A DNA stretch of 64,000 nt from Cruorifilaria tuberocauda (Eukaryota; Nematoda; Chromadorea; Rhabditida; Onchocercidae): NCBI GenBank assembly GCA_013365365.1, contig JABVXU010000227.1, forward strand, positions 22,635 to 86,634, in the 5' to 3' direction. A program made the translations under genes and the position numbers. A model generated the notes under the pieces. The model was given only the letters and a program-made list of their open reading frames with translations. It was not told where the DNA came from and made no database searches. Numbering within the stretch: position 1 is the stretch's first letter; each line of letters opens with the position of its first letter. Below are positions 27,965 through 41,400 of this stretch, one piece after another.

Positions 27965-30900
27965 ATGTCGTTTGTATTCCATGTTCTTCACACTGTTCCG
28001 TACAGCAATAAACCCATCGTCAAGGTTTGGAAATTTTTTAATAGTAACAAAAATTTTGTTTCTGAAAGAATCATTTCATGTTCGACGGTTGTGGTTCAAG
28101 CTTAAAAAAATTATGCTCAAAACCAGTAAAGCCTAGAATTGTCATACTTACTATAAGGAAGTAAAAAATTATTAAAATAATTGAGAGGATATAATAAAAA
28201 TACAATAAAAACATATATGGTATATGACAAATAAATAAATGTATGAATATGTATTTCATTTATTTATCTTTCGATAATTTTTGCTTAATTAACCGATGTT
28301 ACAGGATGTGATTGCAAGTTTACATAGCTATTTTACTTGCAATTTATTGATTGCCTTCTCCGTCATCATCAGTTTCAAACAGTTCGGTGGTCGTCCGATG
28401 GAGTGTATGTTACCGATGGGTTTCAGTGGAGCATGGGAGCAGGTTATCTCTTCCTAGCAAATTCAGCATAATTCGAAGTTATACCTAGTTTTGCCTTTTA
28501 TTGTAGCTTTAGTATTAAATTTTCTAAGAAAAAAATAAAAGGCGAATTCCGAGTTATATACTTATATAACATAAGGAAATCCAGAAACTTGTTTTTCGCA
28601 TTCCTACATGAAGTTCGTTATATAATGAGTTTTTTATTGACTCTTCTTTTTACAGTACGCAGAAAATTTTTGTTGGGCACAAGATACGTACTTTATTCCA
28701 CCAAAGGTCTTTGTGGAGGATATTTCGGCAGAAGAACGTCGAGAACGTCGGATTAGTTACTATCAATGGATGCCGTTTTTTTTGCTGTTTCAAGCAGTAT
28801 GCTTCAAGGCGCCTACGCTTATATGGAAATATTTTGCCGGACAATCAGGCATTATTTTATATTTCCATCATTGCTGTGATTAAGCATCGGTAAAGAGGAA
28901 TAAGGTTTTTCCTTCGAATTGATGTACTTCATGTGCTACATCATTAGACATCTGAATTACAGCGATTGCTTGTTTTTTACTTATGTGAACTAAGATGTCA
29001 CTGCACCAGTTGTATCGTTCTTCGTTAAACCTCCTTAGACCCCCTGAATGGTAGATTTCGAGAATATCGTCAAGTCATCTACTGTTTGTGATTCCATATT
29101 CTAGGGATGAAATTAGGTCAAATCCTTCGATTAGCTAATGATCCGGCAAATTCATCCTTGGAAGTTAAGAAGGGAAATATTGAGGCGTTATGTATACATC
29201 TTCAAGGCGCGCTACGATTCCATGAACGGGTAAAAAAGGTATTGAATTTAAATTAGATTAAGTTTAATTTGAATTTCATAACTCTTTCAACTTTATTCTA
29301 TTCGAATTCTATGCTCATGTCTATAATCTAAATTTTAGAAAAAATTGGTGCCTCATAAAATTTGTCGATTTTTGAATTTGAAATATGTGAATTACTACGT
29401 TGCAACGATATATATCTTAGCGAAGTTAGCATTTCTGGCAAATGCTATATTCCAAATCTCTTTAATGACACGGTAATCTTTTTCAGAAAAAGAATGCTAG
29501 TTGATTAATGGAATATTACGGATAAAATTTAATGTAAGGACCATCAATTTAAGTTGATCTTGAAAATTTTGACTTTATATCGGACTTCAAGTGCTTACAA
29601 AAGTTTCTTATGGATCTTCCGGACCATCTACATTGGACGAAGGCGTATGCTTATTAGATGACTTTCTTTTTTCAGATACCTATTACCAGAGCTTAAGAAT
29701 GATTACGGTCTAAACTCATGGATAAATATTATCTGGCCTAAGAATGTTTCTTCATCATGGCACCACAGTGGGGTTTTTCCCTTAGTGACGCTTTGTGATT
29801 TTGAAGTAAGTAAATTAGAAATGTCAAGTAAAAACATATTTCTATACATTTGTTGTGCATCTTTACTCACCTACACTTTTCAGGTCCGAGAAATGGGGAA
29901 TATACAGACTCATACAGTTCAATGTGTTCTTGTTGTAAACTTATTCACTGAGAAAATTTTCATTCTTTTATGGGCTTGGTAATTATTTTTCATATCACAC
30001 CTTGTGTTGTGGAGCCTTTCAATTACTATTTATTGAGCTCTGCACAAATTCAAAGAATAATCATTACTATAAGTTTTATTTCGAACATTTGCATAGTCCG
30101 TAATAGTAATCACTGTTATCTGACTTCAGGTTTATGATATTAGCAGCACTTACATCCTTGAGTGTTTTGAACTGGATCTATTTGTTAGCGGGAAACTGTT
30201 CAAAAGAGCACTTTATTTTGAATCATCTCGAAATGAGCGGAACACCGTTTGATAAAAGCAACCCGCGTGAGTGATACTTTTTGTAGCTCAGTTTCTTTTG
30301 GAATCGTAAACATAAACTAAAGAAATGGAATTATTGATCTAACTGTATAATTTCGAGAAACAAAAATGATGCATAATTTCTTTTAGAAAATAAGAAGCAC
30401 GTTGACCGTTTTTTACATAAATATTTGGGGACAGATGGCATTTTTGTTTTAAGAATGGTTGCTAATCATGCGGATGTCGTTTTTGCGACTGAATTAATCG
30501 CATCGCTCTGGCGATCCCACTATGTTTTCGAGGAGAGAAGGAAGTAAGTAATTATGAAATATTATAATTAGTGTAGAATTTCTTTGTATTCAGTTAATGG
30601 TAAGAAATTTACACATATGCCAGTAATATATCGACATCTAGATACAACTTATGATTTTAGGCTACTTGAACCACCTCGTCCGATTCACTTTTTATTTAAG
30701 GTTTTAAAGTTACCAAGTTTTTTGGAATTATCATTTCACAAATTTCTATTTAGAAATATATCACAAATGGATAAGGTATGGCCACAACATCAACAAAGAT
30801 TAGAAATGGCATTGCTTGAAGAGGCTGAAATTGCTCGAAAAACAAGTGTGGATGCTTTTAGCGCCCTTCAGAGGAAGAGAAGTGCTTTCTTTGATTCACC

Positions 30901-31426
30901 ATATTTTGTGAAACATGGTTCACTAACGGGAGTAACGATACCGAAAGTACCATCACGTAAGTTTACTTCTTGGTACTCAGTTCAGAAGAAAACTTTTGAT
31001 TCTTTCAACGTCATACTATGTCATGGAGATAAAAGTGCCTCTGGAGATGACTCTAACTGAAATCATAAAGTGACACCGGAAATTTTTCTATATCTTTGTT
31101 TAGTACGGTACTAGGTGAGCAAATCGTTAATTGATCCTATTTCAGGCAATATACTAGGGAACTCGTATGGGTTGTCCCAAAACAATTCTAAAGATGGTAT
31201 GGTGCCATTTTCTCCCTTCAGGAATCAATGTCGGAGCAACATTTTCTCGAGTGATAGTCAGAGTAACCTTCGACGACGACACAGCTTGGAAAAGATCGAT
31301 ATTATTGGTGGTGGTAGAGTCAAGAAATTTGTAGACAGTAGCGATGAAGAAAAAGAGGAAAAAGAAAAAGAAAATGGTCCAAAAAACTTTAACATAAGCC
31401 GAAAAAACAGTACCAAAATTTGGTGA
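27965..31426 (+). CDS. innexin (gap-junction channel subunit)
   Basis: Forms hexameric gap-junction hemichannels in the plasma membrane. Exons: 27965-28024, 28305-28442, 28656-28848, 29105-29238, 29339-29472, 29676-29805, 29884-29978, 30130-30266, 30387-30543, 30661-30956, 31146-31426, totalling 584 codons plus stop with consistent phases. The innexin hallmark YYQW lies near residues 102-105 at the start of TM2. TM1 is about residues 28-46, TM3 about 192-215, TM4 about 280-305. Each extracellular loop has the expected two Cys (MEC...NFCW in loop 1; TLCDFEV...VQCVL in loop 2). At 584 residues it is longer than most innexins; the excess is a cytoplasmic tail of roughly 200 residues, rich in Ser, Arg and later Glu/Lys. 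The short N-terminus lacks the usual DDxxDRL motif but keeps a LHSYFT segment. From memory the loop wording recalls the inx-4/inx-10 group, but this is not secure, so no symbol is given. It is the same strand as cca-1 and too far away for a tight operon. Confidence 0.92.
28849..29104 (+). other. apparent GC-AG intron of the innexin
   Basis: Exon 3 appears to end at TCAG (28848) and the intron begins GCATTA. Joining to 29105 in phase 1 restores an uninterrupted SGMKL-type innexin sequence. Reading on past 28848 reaches a stop before the attractive GTAAAG donor at about 28891. An alternative GT at about 28877 is phase-compatible but inserts ten unusual residues. Confidence 0.55.
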
Positions 31427-32212
31427 AGTAATAACTTGAGGGTAGTTTTTCTATATTCACAATAATTGACATATATTTTTATTTTAAACTGTTATCTAAT
31501 TACAGTTTTGCGGACACTCTCTGATCCGGTGAATTTGTACATAGATTTGTTTGTCTTTTTGGATTAACTCTCATAACTGTTTTACTTTATTTTCCGTATT
31601 TCTGATTTATGGTTTTTCTAACTTGCAGTCACTGGTTTCATCACAGTACGAATTCTTTGTTATACTTTTCTCTTAAGTGTATCATAGCTCTCTTATAAGA
31701 TTTATAAGAAATCTTCATGAAGATAGCTTTCCTGAATTGTCTAGTCTCAAACTTCTTTTGTTTCTCAATATTGTTATGTTTATTGACATCGATAATATCT
31801 TATATTATCTCATATATTCCGTGGCAAAATATTTTCTATGCACCTTCTATTGATTTAAATCAAAACTAATCGGAAAATATTTGTATTTCCTTTGTATCTC
31901 TTTATACACTTAAGGAATTGTCTGGAAAAAGAAAACACAATTTCACAACAAATGGAATACGAAATGATAGATTTTTGGGGATTGAGTTCCGATAATTTAA
32001 TGATCTACATCCACTTTAATAGTTGTATTTCTCACTTCGTTTTGCCGAATTTAAAAACATGTCACTTTCATGTATAATGAAGTTTTATTACAAAAGTTCA
32101 ATATTCCGAATCGTTTTCTGAAATTTAACGGTGTTTAGAGATTTTCTTACGGCAGAGCCATTTGGAGGGTTTCGGAAGTGTCCATGCATGCATGCGATAA
32201 TTCTTTAAACTT
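31427..32212. other. convergent 3' region between innexin and MMS22L-like gene
   Basis: This is the 3' flank of two convergent genes, 786 bp. No further coding sequence was seen. Confidence 0.7.
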
Positions 32213-35200
32213 TCACTTTATTTGCGAGATGAAATTAAACAACCTTGTGCCCACTTTCGATGAAGCATATAAAGCGGTAATTAACTGTGGTTTTTCCTTC
32301 AGCATATTCGTGAATATATCTTTTAAGACATTATCATCCAAATGTTTTTCAAGTATATCCGAGACAACGCGCAGAAGATATGGCACAGAGTGTACCGGTA
32401 ATGATAGCATGCCGACCATGTAATTAGGTAATACTTCATGAACAAAGATAGCAGGAAACTCGCGCACTAGAAGCTAAAATACGAAGTCAGTTTGAAGTTT
32501 TCAGAATCAAAATTCCGCGAAAATCTTATTTATTCTATTCATTTAAAATCTTATTTATTATTTAAAATGTCTCGATATTTTCTTCAAAACTAAGAGTAAA
32601 AATCGAATCTTTAAACTCAAATGGAAGCAAATTATTTTCGTCCATTCTATCCAAGTGTTGTTATTTTTCCTTGTTAGAAATTTCAAAATCTATTTGTTCT
32701 GTTTCGAAACCTACGGGACTTAGATTAAAATTGAAGCATTTTTCAAAATTGTTCAACTTACTACATTTTGCAGTATAAGTTTGCAGAACTGCACAAATGG
32801 TGACCGATTAAAATTACATTCCGAGGGTGGCTTATAAATTTGCTGTGCAACATACATATATAAATAAGACATAATACGACAGCAGTGCATAACTGTTGTT
32901 TCTTCACCGTTCATCAAAATACGGTGTAGAGGTGAAACCAGCAATTCGGACCAGCTCATAATATTTTCATAAACCCATTTCTTACTGTTCTTGGCGTTTC
33001 TCGATATAGTCTATAATAAGTGCTAAATTAGGAAGGACTTTAAAGCCTAAAACAAAAAAATAAATCCAGAAAAAAAAAACCTTAAACAGCCAACGTATGG
33101 AAAAAATTGTTGGGGACGAATCCGCAGAAAAAGCTTCGAAATACAAGCCATTTTTTTGTAATGACACTCGAAGACCCTTCCAAATATTTTTAGATATCTC
33201 ATCGAGTTCTAAAAACTTGAATTTGCATAACAGTAGTGTCGTTCATACTGCATGTGGAATACAAAATTAAAGGAATTTCTGATGGTAATTGTTAGTTAAT
33301 TTATATCACAATTAGACTGACAATGTTCATACTATTAACTGACATTTTCTCGGTCGGCTCAGAATTTTCGAGACAACTTTTCGTGCCCTAATACAGTTAA
33401 TACATAAACAATAACAAACCAATACAGCCCAATACATTATACATTATGGTTTTCATAGTGACAAGGTCTGGTTTTATAAGAAATCTGAGGGCCACTCGGT
33501 ATATCGATTTAAGGACATTAATAGGTCGAAATTTTCAAAAAATTATCTTGAAGGACTAAGTAACGAACCATCTGTATTGCCATCTATATTCGGTTTTTCG
33601 AAGGTGACTATTAACCATATGGGAACAATGAGTTCAACCGGATAAATTGTATCGTTAGCTCTTCTCAAGAATTCCCGCAAAAAATACAAACAAACTTCTA
33701 ACTTATAATTTTTTTCAGCCAACAGATTTTGCACCACTTGACGCATGCTTTGAAAAACCGATTGATTACGTTCAAGTTTTATTGCCAACTGAAATATATA
33801 AGAAATTTCCAAAAAATTTGGTGCTACCGGGCTAACGGAATTGAGAGGTTCAAACTCGAAAAGAGAACATTACTGTCTCATTTAACCGTTATAGCTCATT
33901 ATAGAAAACAGCATATTACTTGTGTAATTAATATTACACGATGCATTATTTGTTCACTTATTCCAAAATATTTATTCAATATTTTGAAGTAGTTAAATTG
34001 TTCGGATATTCAAATATTCACAGTCCACAGTTCTTAGTGTGTCTCATAATTGCTTAATGTTTTCTCTGCTTTACAAAACATAAATAGTAATAATAACAGT
34101 CACGATTTCACTTTTTTGTGAACTATTGCAAGAACCTAACGGAAGAAAACATATCAAGGAACAAGTCTATTGTCTAATAATTTATGATTCCAGATTCTAA
34201 GAACGATGAGAAACAATTCTAGTAATTTATCATTAACAGTATCTTGTTGATAAAACAAACCTGTTCGACAATATAATTTATTACTATGAAGAAATTGGGA
34301 CTCTTGAGATGGCCAATAGCTGCATTCCACAGAACACGGTTTTCAGTTCGACAATGAGCAGTCATCACTAAGAGCTGTTCCAAATCCATATCACTCATAG
34401 ATGGTAAGAAGCGGATTAGGGAGCCGATCTAAACTGTTTCCATTTCTCAGGAAAGATTTTTCAAAACTAGCTCTATTTCTTTTCGAACTTAAAACTGAAA
34501 AAGCTAATACCTCAGATACTTTTTCACCGATACACATGCAGCATTCGGCATACAACGAAACATCCTTTTTATCATCGAGCCTTCCCATCACTGCAAACAA
34601 TTTTTTAAGATAGAGTACAGTTTGAATGTTTTACAATTAACAAAATCCTTTGTGTTGTGATTGTGTGCTCAAATGTACAATTAAACAAGATCGAAATTAA
34701 GCATCAAATGGAAAGAAAAGTTTGAGAATTTTAGAATTCCTGCTCAAGTTAGTGCACGTGTAAAGGAATTCTATTCAGGGTTAATTAGAAATATTAAATC
34801 CTTAAATGTGAAACGACACAGAAACACAAATTTAAATAAATTTTGTTTTCTAGCAAATTTAAAAGTAAATGTGCTTTTAAATTTGGAAATATAAATAAAC
34901 TTCATATAACGAGAGAGAATAGACATATGAAAACCACATGCTAATAATGTTGCGATTGCTTGCGAAGAATTATGATGATTTTCATCCAAAATATATTTCG
35001 TACACTGAACTACACGAATCAAGACATCGTGACGCTCTTTATCGGAAGGATCAAACGCTGCTGTTGCCAATGAAATCACTTTATTGGATGTCTCTTCCAT
35101 ATCTGAATGCTGGACAGATTACATACTTTATCACTATTTTCACATATTTGCTCAACTTAAAACTGAAATTCATGATTATGATTGAAAATCATAAAATAAC

Positions 35201-38200
35201 TTTGAGATAATATATAATGTAATGTTATAATGTTACTTAATGCATAATGTAACATTACAAAGGAAACACCTGTGTCATGTAAAGATGAAATAAAAAGACT
35301 GAATATACAAATAAGTGAATGGATTGGCATTTCACGAAATCGTTTCGCTGGGAATTTCGAAAAAATTCGCGGCTTCATTGCTCGCCAAACCGCCTCAGAT
35401 TCTACAAAAGTAGTAAAAATAATTTCATGCAGATAGATAAAGCGTAATTAATAGAACAGATCTAACTTTTGATAAGCATTGACAAAAGTCGTATAAAAAG
35501 CATCCAATCACTGTATTGATCATCCGTGTAGCCGTTATAATAAGAAAATAGAAACTCTTTCCACACTTTTCCATTGGTTGGATAAAAATCTAATTCCTAG
35601 AAAAACAATCCTCATAATTTACTGATTTTTTGAAAAAATTGTCAAATTTGTAGAACGTGTTAAGAAGAAAGTTAAACTGCCTTTCTACATATGTTACCTT
35701 ACTTACCCGATCGAGAGGTTCCATAATGTTCGAACATAGGTATGTGAAAAAATATTGCAAAATGGATTCTATTCCTAGAAGGTTATCACCTTGATGTTTA
35801 TCGAACAAAAAATACAATTTCCTGGAATATATGAAACCAGTAAAATTGAGACCAATCAAAGATTTACTTAGAACTGAAACTTCAAAATTTTCTGCTAATT
35901 TTTTCAGATGTACTTCAACTACAAAAAAATATATAAAATATTACCTCAAAACATACTGTTTTTCTGACACTTTTAAAGCGATTTGTTGCAAGCATTCTAC
36001 ATAACTGTTTGAAACTTTGCCTGAAAAAATTATTGAGTGAAAGTAGGTGGTAAATGAAAAGTGAAATCGGTGAAATTGTCTAAAACTTTCACCTGATACC
36101 ATGTCAACACAATCAAAATCAGCGCAAAGTTCGCAAATTATTTCCAGAAAGGTTTTCGCCGAAACTGTATTACTAGCGTCACATAAATCCAGGAACATTT
36201 CTAAATCTTTTATTTTTGAATCGTAGAAACAAAACATACAGAATATTGATGCAGAAAGAAATTTAAAAATTTACAATTAGCTAGCTCTCAGACGTAGAAA
36301 AACTACTAGTTGATATTCAAAATATTATCTTAATTTCATGTTAGAAAATCAGGAATTGAAATTACTCATTTCAAGATAATTCGGAACAGTTACCACTTGA
36401 GGGATTTTCAGGAGGATAATAATGTGAACCGCCAGTGCACAAACCCAGCAGTTTGACCATATTTGACCAAAACATTTCTTTATTTAATACATAAAGTTGG
36501 TGCCATGCGACAGTGACGCATCTGCATATACAAGGTCGATCCTAAAGATCAGGTATTTCAAATTTATGTATAATCAGCTCAGTTGTTCCTTACAAATTCA
36601 GTTCAGCTATAAACTGTGAAACACGAAGTGAAAGGTAAGCGAATTTCAAATAAACGGAAGAATAGAGCTCATTTCTATTTCTGTTATTTATATTCTCTAT
36701 TTATATCCTCTTTTTTATTCATCAAAAAACTTTCTCTATTTATGAGAGAAATTTTTTTATTTATAAATTCGTAAGCTTACAGACCGTAAGTGATGCGCCT
36801 ACAAGTAATCCATATGAAACAAGCATTGACAACTGTTCTGTTGAAGATAATGCGTCGCCCATAGGATAAAGTTTTTCGAAACCAGCGAATCCTATATTGT
36901 GATACAAAAAGGCAAAATATATACCAAATTAACAGTTCTCTTAAATTTCAATTAAAATCTCAATTTACTAAAAAACAAATAATTTACATATCCATTTCAT
37001 GACGATAAAATAAATATGTAAAGCTATGATAAACTCTTAATATGAACAAAAAATGAATAGTAATAACATTGTTAATTTAAAGTAAAAATTCATCTATTTT
37101 CTTAAAATATTTCATACATTTAAAAAGTTACGAGTACTAGTACAAAATGACTTACTTTTGAAAAAACTTGAAATACGAATAGCTTTCATCCAGGCAATCA
37201 ACAGTGCATGGAAAATGTAGTTCTGCAACATGAACACGACTTTATGAAAATCATTAAAAAGTTTTATTTGAATTTCAGTTACAGAACGTTAACATAGTTG
37301 AATTCTTCCGCATTTCTGCTATTTCAGTTTGACGCCAGGGTGATAATTATCAATAAATAAACTGGATACAAATTTTTGAGTCAAATTAGAAATTACGATT
37401 TTAAGAAAATTAAAAAAAATTACGAGCAATTTACTCTACCGTTTCAATATTTCGTGTAGTAAATAAACCATCGCTTGTAATATAATGACTCAGTGAGCCC
37501 GCTTGAACAAGAAAAAATTTGAATTCTCGCGCGATTCCATTCAGCGTTTCGATATCACCATCCAATTCCATGTTCTATATTTGAACTTTTCTACTCAGTC
37601 CAAACTAACTTCAATTTTTCTTAATACATAACACGGATGATGGATGTCACATAACTCCAAATATCACCTGCGCAAAGGCGGCTAAATAACTGAATGAACG
37701 ATCCAGATCAATGATAGCTGTTTCGGCGATGTCATAAGCGATTTGCTGATACAAAAACCGTAGGCACCGAAATACTGTTTTGATGCCAGTGTCTGTATAC
37801 AACTAAAAAATGATACCATTAACAAAATTTGCGACATCAAAATTAACCTGAATGTATTCAAACAGTAGTGAAGTCGAAGTCATGGACGGAAAAAAAGACG
37901 TTTTTCAAAGATATATAAACAAACTTAAAATTTAAGTTCTAAAACCTAGTTTTATTTTTTAACATACAATAAAACATACATTACATTTACATGATAATTT
38001 CAAAACTACAATTATAATCGGTATAAGGATAAAAAGTAAACCATATTCGCGTTGAAACTAAAAGTTGAAAGTTTTAAGAAAGGCGGTAATGAACACTGTA
38101 CAGAAGGCAACGTGCAGTCATCGATGACACGTCTCAGACATCTATTTTGGCACACCCAATCAACATGCAACCAATCTGGTAAATCTTCCACTGATTCGAA

Positions 38201-38224
38201 TAAATCCCTTTGTGTTTCATCCAT
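32213..38224 (-). CDS. MMS22L-like replication-fork repair protein (tentative)
   Basis: Seventeen exons on the minus strand: 38224-38102, 37802-37668, 37574-37440, 37222-37156, 36891-36781, 36206-36093, 36020-35945, 35821-35707, 35596-35467, 35401-35270, 35102-34935, 34590-34511, 34428-34261, 33788-33627, 33215-33081, 33010-32762, 32473-32213. Phases agree throughout and give about 786 residues, almost entirely alpha-helical with no membrane spans. The match to vertebrate MMS22L rests on an RIFSKFxxKR block near the middle (human RIYSKFxxKR), a nearby FSLF segment, and several hydrophobic helices in the same order. That is recalled similarity, not a search. MMS22L works with TONSL in homologous recombination at stalled forks. 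The protein is shorter than the human 1,243 residues, with extra loops missing. The start chosen is the first ATG after an acceptor-like TTACTAG that could accept a spliced leader. The end of exon 33788-33627 is the least certain edge. An unrelated HEAT-repeat or karyopherin protein is the alternative. Confidence 0.55.
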
Positions 38225-38240
38225 TAATAAGATCACCTAG
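38225..38240 (-). promoter_or_regulatory. possible spliced-leader acceptor of the MMS22L-like gene
   Basis: On the minus strand TTACTAG ends 12 nt before the chosen ATG (38224-38222). A very short leader after an acceptor-like site is what SL trans-splicing gives in nematodes. It could equally be an ordinary cis acceptor if an upstream exon exists. Confidence 0.35.
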
Positions 38241-38487
38241 TAATAATAACACTGTAGATTTCACAAGCAAATAGTATTTATATAAATGTTACAGTGTTTA
38301 ACAAGCAATAACAAGGTTTAGACCGGGATCCATTGAAGATTCGGAAATAATAAGATAGAATGTACTGTAAAGTTGCAAATTGATACTATTAACCCCACTT
38401 CAATTAAACTATTACTACGAAAAGCTCTTCTCTATCTGATCTGTTTAGGAAACACCTTAATTGAATTCGAATTTGCCGCAGAAAGCC

Positions 38488-41400
38488 ATGCGTCTTTGGT
38501 CTCCAAGTGTCGTTTGCAGCGCTATTGTCGTTATGGTGAGAACGGAATTTTTGCTTAATTTTAGTGTTTTTTTTAAAATGATTTTCAATTTTTCCTGCAG
38601 TTTTAACGTTTAATTTTATATTGCAAAATATTTTATTTGATTCTGTGAAATATTGGGTAGAAATATTTGTGAAAAATTTTCTGGTTATTGTCGTATGATC
38701 AGAAATAACAGAGGGTAAAAATAATTTGCAAGATCTTTGGCATTTTTAGAAAAAGATTGCACTTATCGTTTACGATAATTCGAAATTGAATTTTTCCAAG
38801 TACTGTTACTTGATTGTGATATCACTGAAATTTTTAAACTCAGCCTGATAGGTGAACGATCATTATGCAATTCTTCCTTTCTGTATAGCTGTTCCTTTTC
38901 TCTTTTATCCGGTGAGTAATTCGTTTCATAAAGTTTTTTCTGAAACATGTCCATCCACACATACACCACACATATGTATATACACATATACATGCACATG
39001 CACACACCTAGATACGCACATATACAGGGCACATGAATGATCTCAATTTCCTCGTTTCCTAATTCTTTCGTGAAACTAATGAGACCGTTACCTTGTTTCA
39101 GGAATTCCCGATGTTTGTCTTGTGTTCACAATGTGATATCAAGTTAAGAGCAATTCTAATTTTCGTTATTAACATCAGTTTTATGGCAAAATTGTTGAGT
39201 TGCCGAAAATCTTTGCCTAATCATGCATGTGACTATACGAATAATTGTTTATTCGTTTAAAATTATTTCATCATAATAATTTGTTGCTTTAAAATGTATA
39301 TGATAGAAACTTGAAATCTAAGATTAACTGGAATCGTTTGAGGAACCGTTCAAGTTGGCTACTGAAGAGCAGTTGTTAACGACAACCCGTACTCGCCATC
39401 CGGCGCTACGGAAGACCGCAGCCATCAATGATGAAACAATAGACGACGAGAATACAACCAGCGATTCACATAGCTGGAATAGTAGTAACGGTACAAACGG
39501 TATCACTTCATTCGCTTCAATAAAACGCTATAATCAACCAACGGCTACAATTGTATGCACCAAAAGTGAACCGCTTTCTGGCGAGGATATCAGTGGTATT
39601 ACGGCTGTGCATCATCACCGGAATACTTTATCAGTACATGCCCATTCGGTCCCACCGATGCGATCATCCAGACTCCATGATATTTTTGCAATGAATACGG
39701 TTATTTTTGGTTTTCGCTCCTAAATCTGTCGGATCAGATGATTTCAAAATTTAAAGTACACTTTTCACATAACAGTTATTACAATAGTTTATTCTAATGG
39801 TTTGTTCGGTGGTAGTGTTACTCCTCAGTATTATTCAAATTTTGAATCTTCAGGAATCCTAATCTGCATCATTTATTTTATTGTTCAGTTGAATATTTGA
39901 ACAATAACCTTCTAGGTTCGCAGCTGCGATACAAATTTCGCGGAAGAAACGAGTGGCTTGTTGTCCGATGCTCAGTCTCCGATTAAGCATCAGGTGAGGT
40001 TTTTTAGTAAAGGTTGGGTTTCTCATCAATTAAATGCTTGCTAATAGCTATATGCTTTATTTAACGATTTTCAGGTTCCAAATGATCCATCCGGCCTGAG
40101 CACAGCTTATTGTCGGGATACTGGTGTCACTTTGCCATTGAACAGCCATCTTATGCCACCAAAATCTGTTATACAAGATGACATACGTATGAAGCTGGGA
40201 AGGTTTGAACTAGTCAAAAAGAAAGGCAGATCAGAAGTATGGAATTTGTTTGGACAGGTTCGTTATTTAAAAGGTTGCGAAAGATTTTCTTGCAAAATTT
40301 TTTGCTAACATTTCTTCAATGTACAATATATATGTGTAGTGACAGAGTATATCAATAACGACACAGCTGAGAAGGCATTACTGTATGTTGATGGGTAAAG
40401 ATGTAACGTCCTGTATGTTGTCATTATTAGTCTTCTGAGGGTTGGTAGTGGACTGTGTTTGACATGCAGTCTTCTTGATTACTCAGAGTACGGGTGGAAA
40501 TTCTATTGTCGGAACAGCGGTCGATAGTTCAGCGGTAGAAAATCATCTGAACTTCATAGAAACTTAATCAAAGCTCCTGTTGATTTCTATGAAGCTTTTA
40601 TACTTAAAATACCTTCTTTCTTCGGTTTTCAGGTGCTTGACACGATCACTGGAGCTCGTCTACCTTATGTAGCTTGTTACGCATGCAAAGTGCTCTATAC
40701 AGATACGGGTGGTGGAACGGGGAATATGACTCGTCACAGATGTCCGATCGGTAGTAGCTACAAGGACAACAGTATAAAGTAACATAAATTGTTCCGCAAT
40801 AAAATTTGTCTGAGTGGAATGGATCGTGCAAATGCGGAGCGGAGTAGAGAGAAGTGGTTGTTCTTTTTTTCGATTAGGTTTTCATTTCGAAATTATGTAG
40901 AATTTTATAGAAATTAGAGCTTTCCATTTCACTGTATTTTTACTAACTTAATTTTAGTTCATCAACAGAAACAGCGAATGATACTTCTAGTCAGCAGACT
41001 TTCGAAACCCTTGCGTCAGGATACGTCAATCAGTTGTCTCCTGATGCATCTGCTGCATGTAGAAGGGTAATATGCTTGTTTTCTTTGATGTTTTAATATA
41101 GATGAAGCTGCGGGCTCTGTAAGAGACATATCGGTATGGTTGATTCGTTTATCATGTTTTTCTCGATTTATTTTCCTAGAGTATGAATATGTCAATGATT
41201 ATGTCTGGACATGACATATGCATTGGCGACAGTTATCGTTAAGGCGAATAAATCATTTAAATTTGTTTTAACGTACAGCTTAGCTTCTAAGACTACAAAA
41301 AACTTTTATGCCACTCATTAAACGAAAGGTTTGTTGTTTTTCTGGGATATAATTCTGTTTTTAAAAACACTCTTAGGAGTCGCCAGCACCACCTTCAGTT

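Noticed and set aside
30701..30753. 53-nt intron within the innexin tail exon
   Set aside because: GT and TTTAG edges are present, but removing it shifts the frame to an early stop, whereas reading through keeps a long open tail.
32979..33043. Small exon starting after the TTTTGTTTTAG acceptor in the MMS22L-like gene
   Set aside because: Attractive acceptor, but its frame ends in TAA and its only donor would leave a 31-nt intron. The acceptor just before 33010 joins both neighbours in phase.
38456..38521. Extra 5' exon of the MMS22L-like gene on the minus strand
   Set aside because: It joins in phase, but its acceptor is poor and the overlapping plus-strand segment has better splice signals; the gene already has a plausible ATG at 38224.
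40525..40535. tRNA A-box-like sequence (TAGTTCAGCGG)
   Set aside because: No B-box (GGTTCGANTCC type) follows at the right distance and no cloverleaf can be drawn; it lies in an intron of the BED gene.
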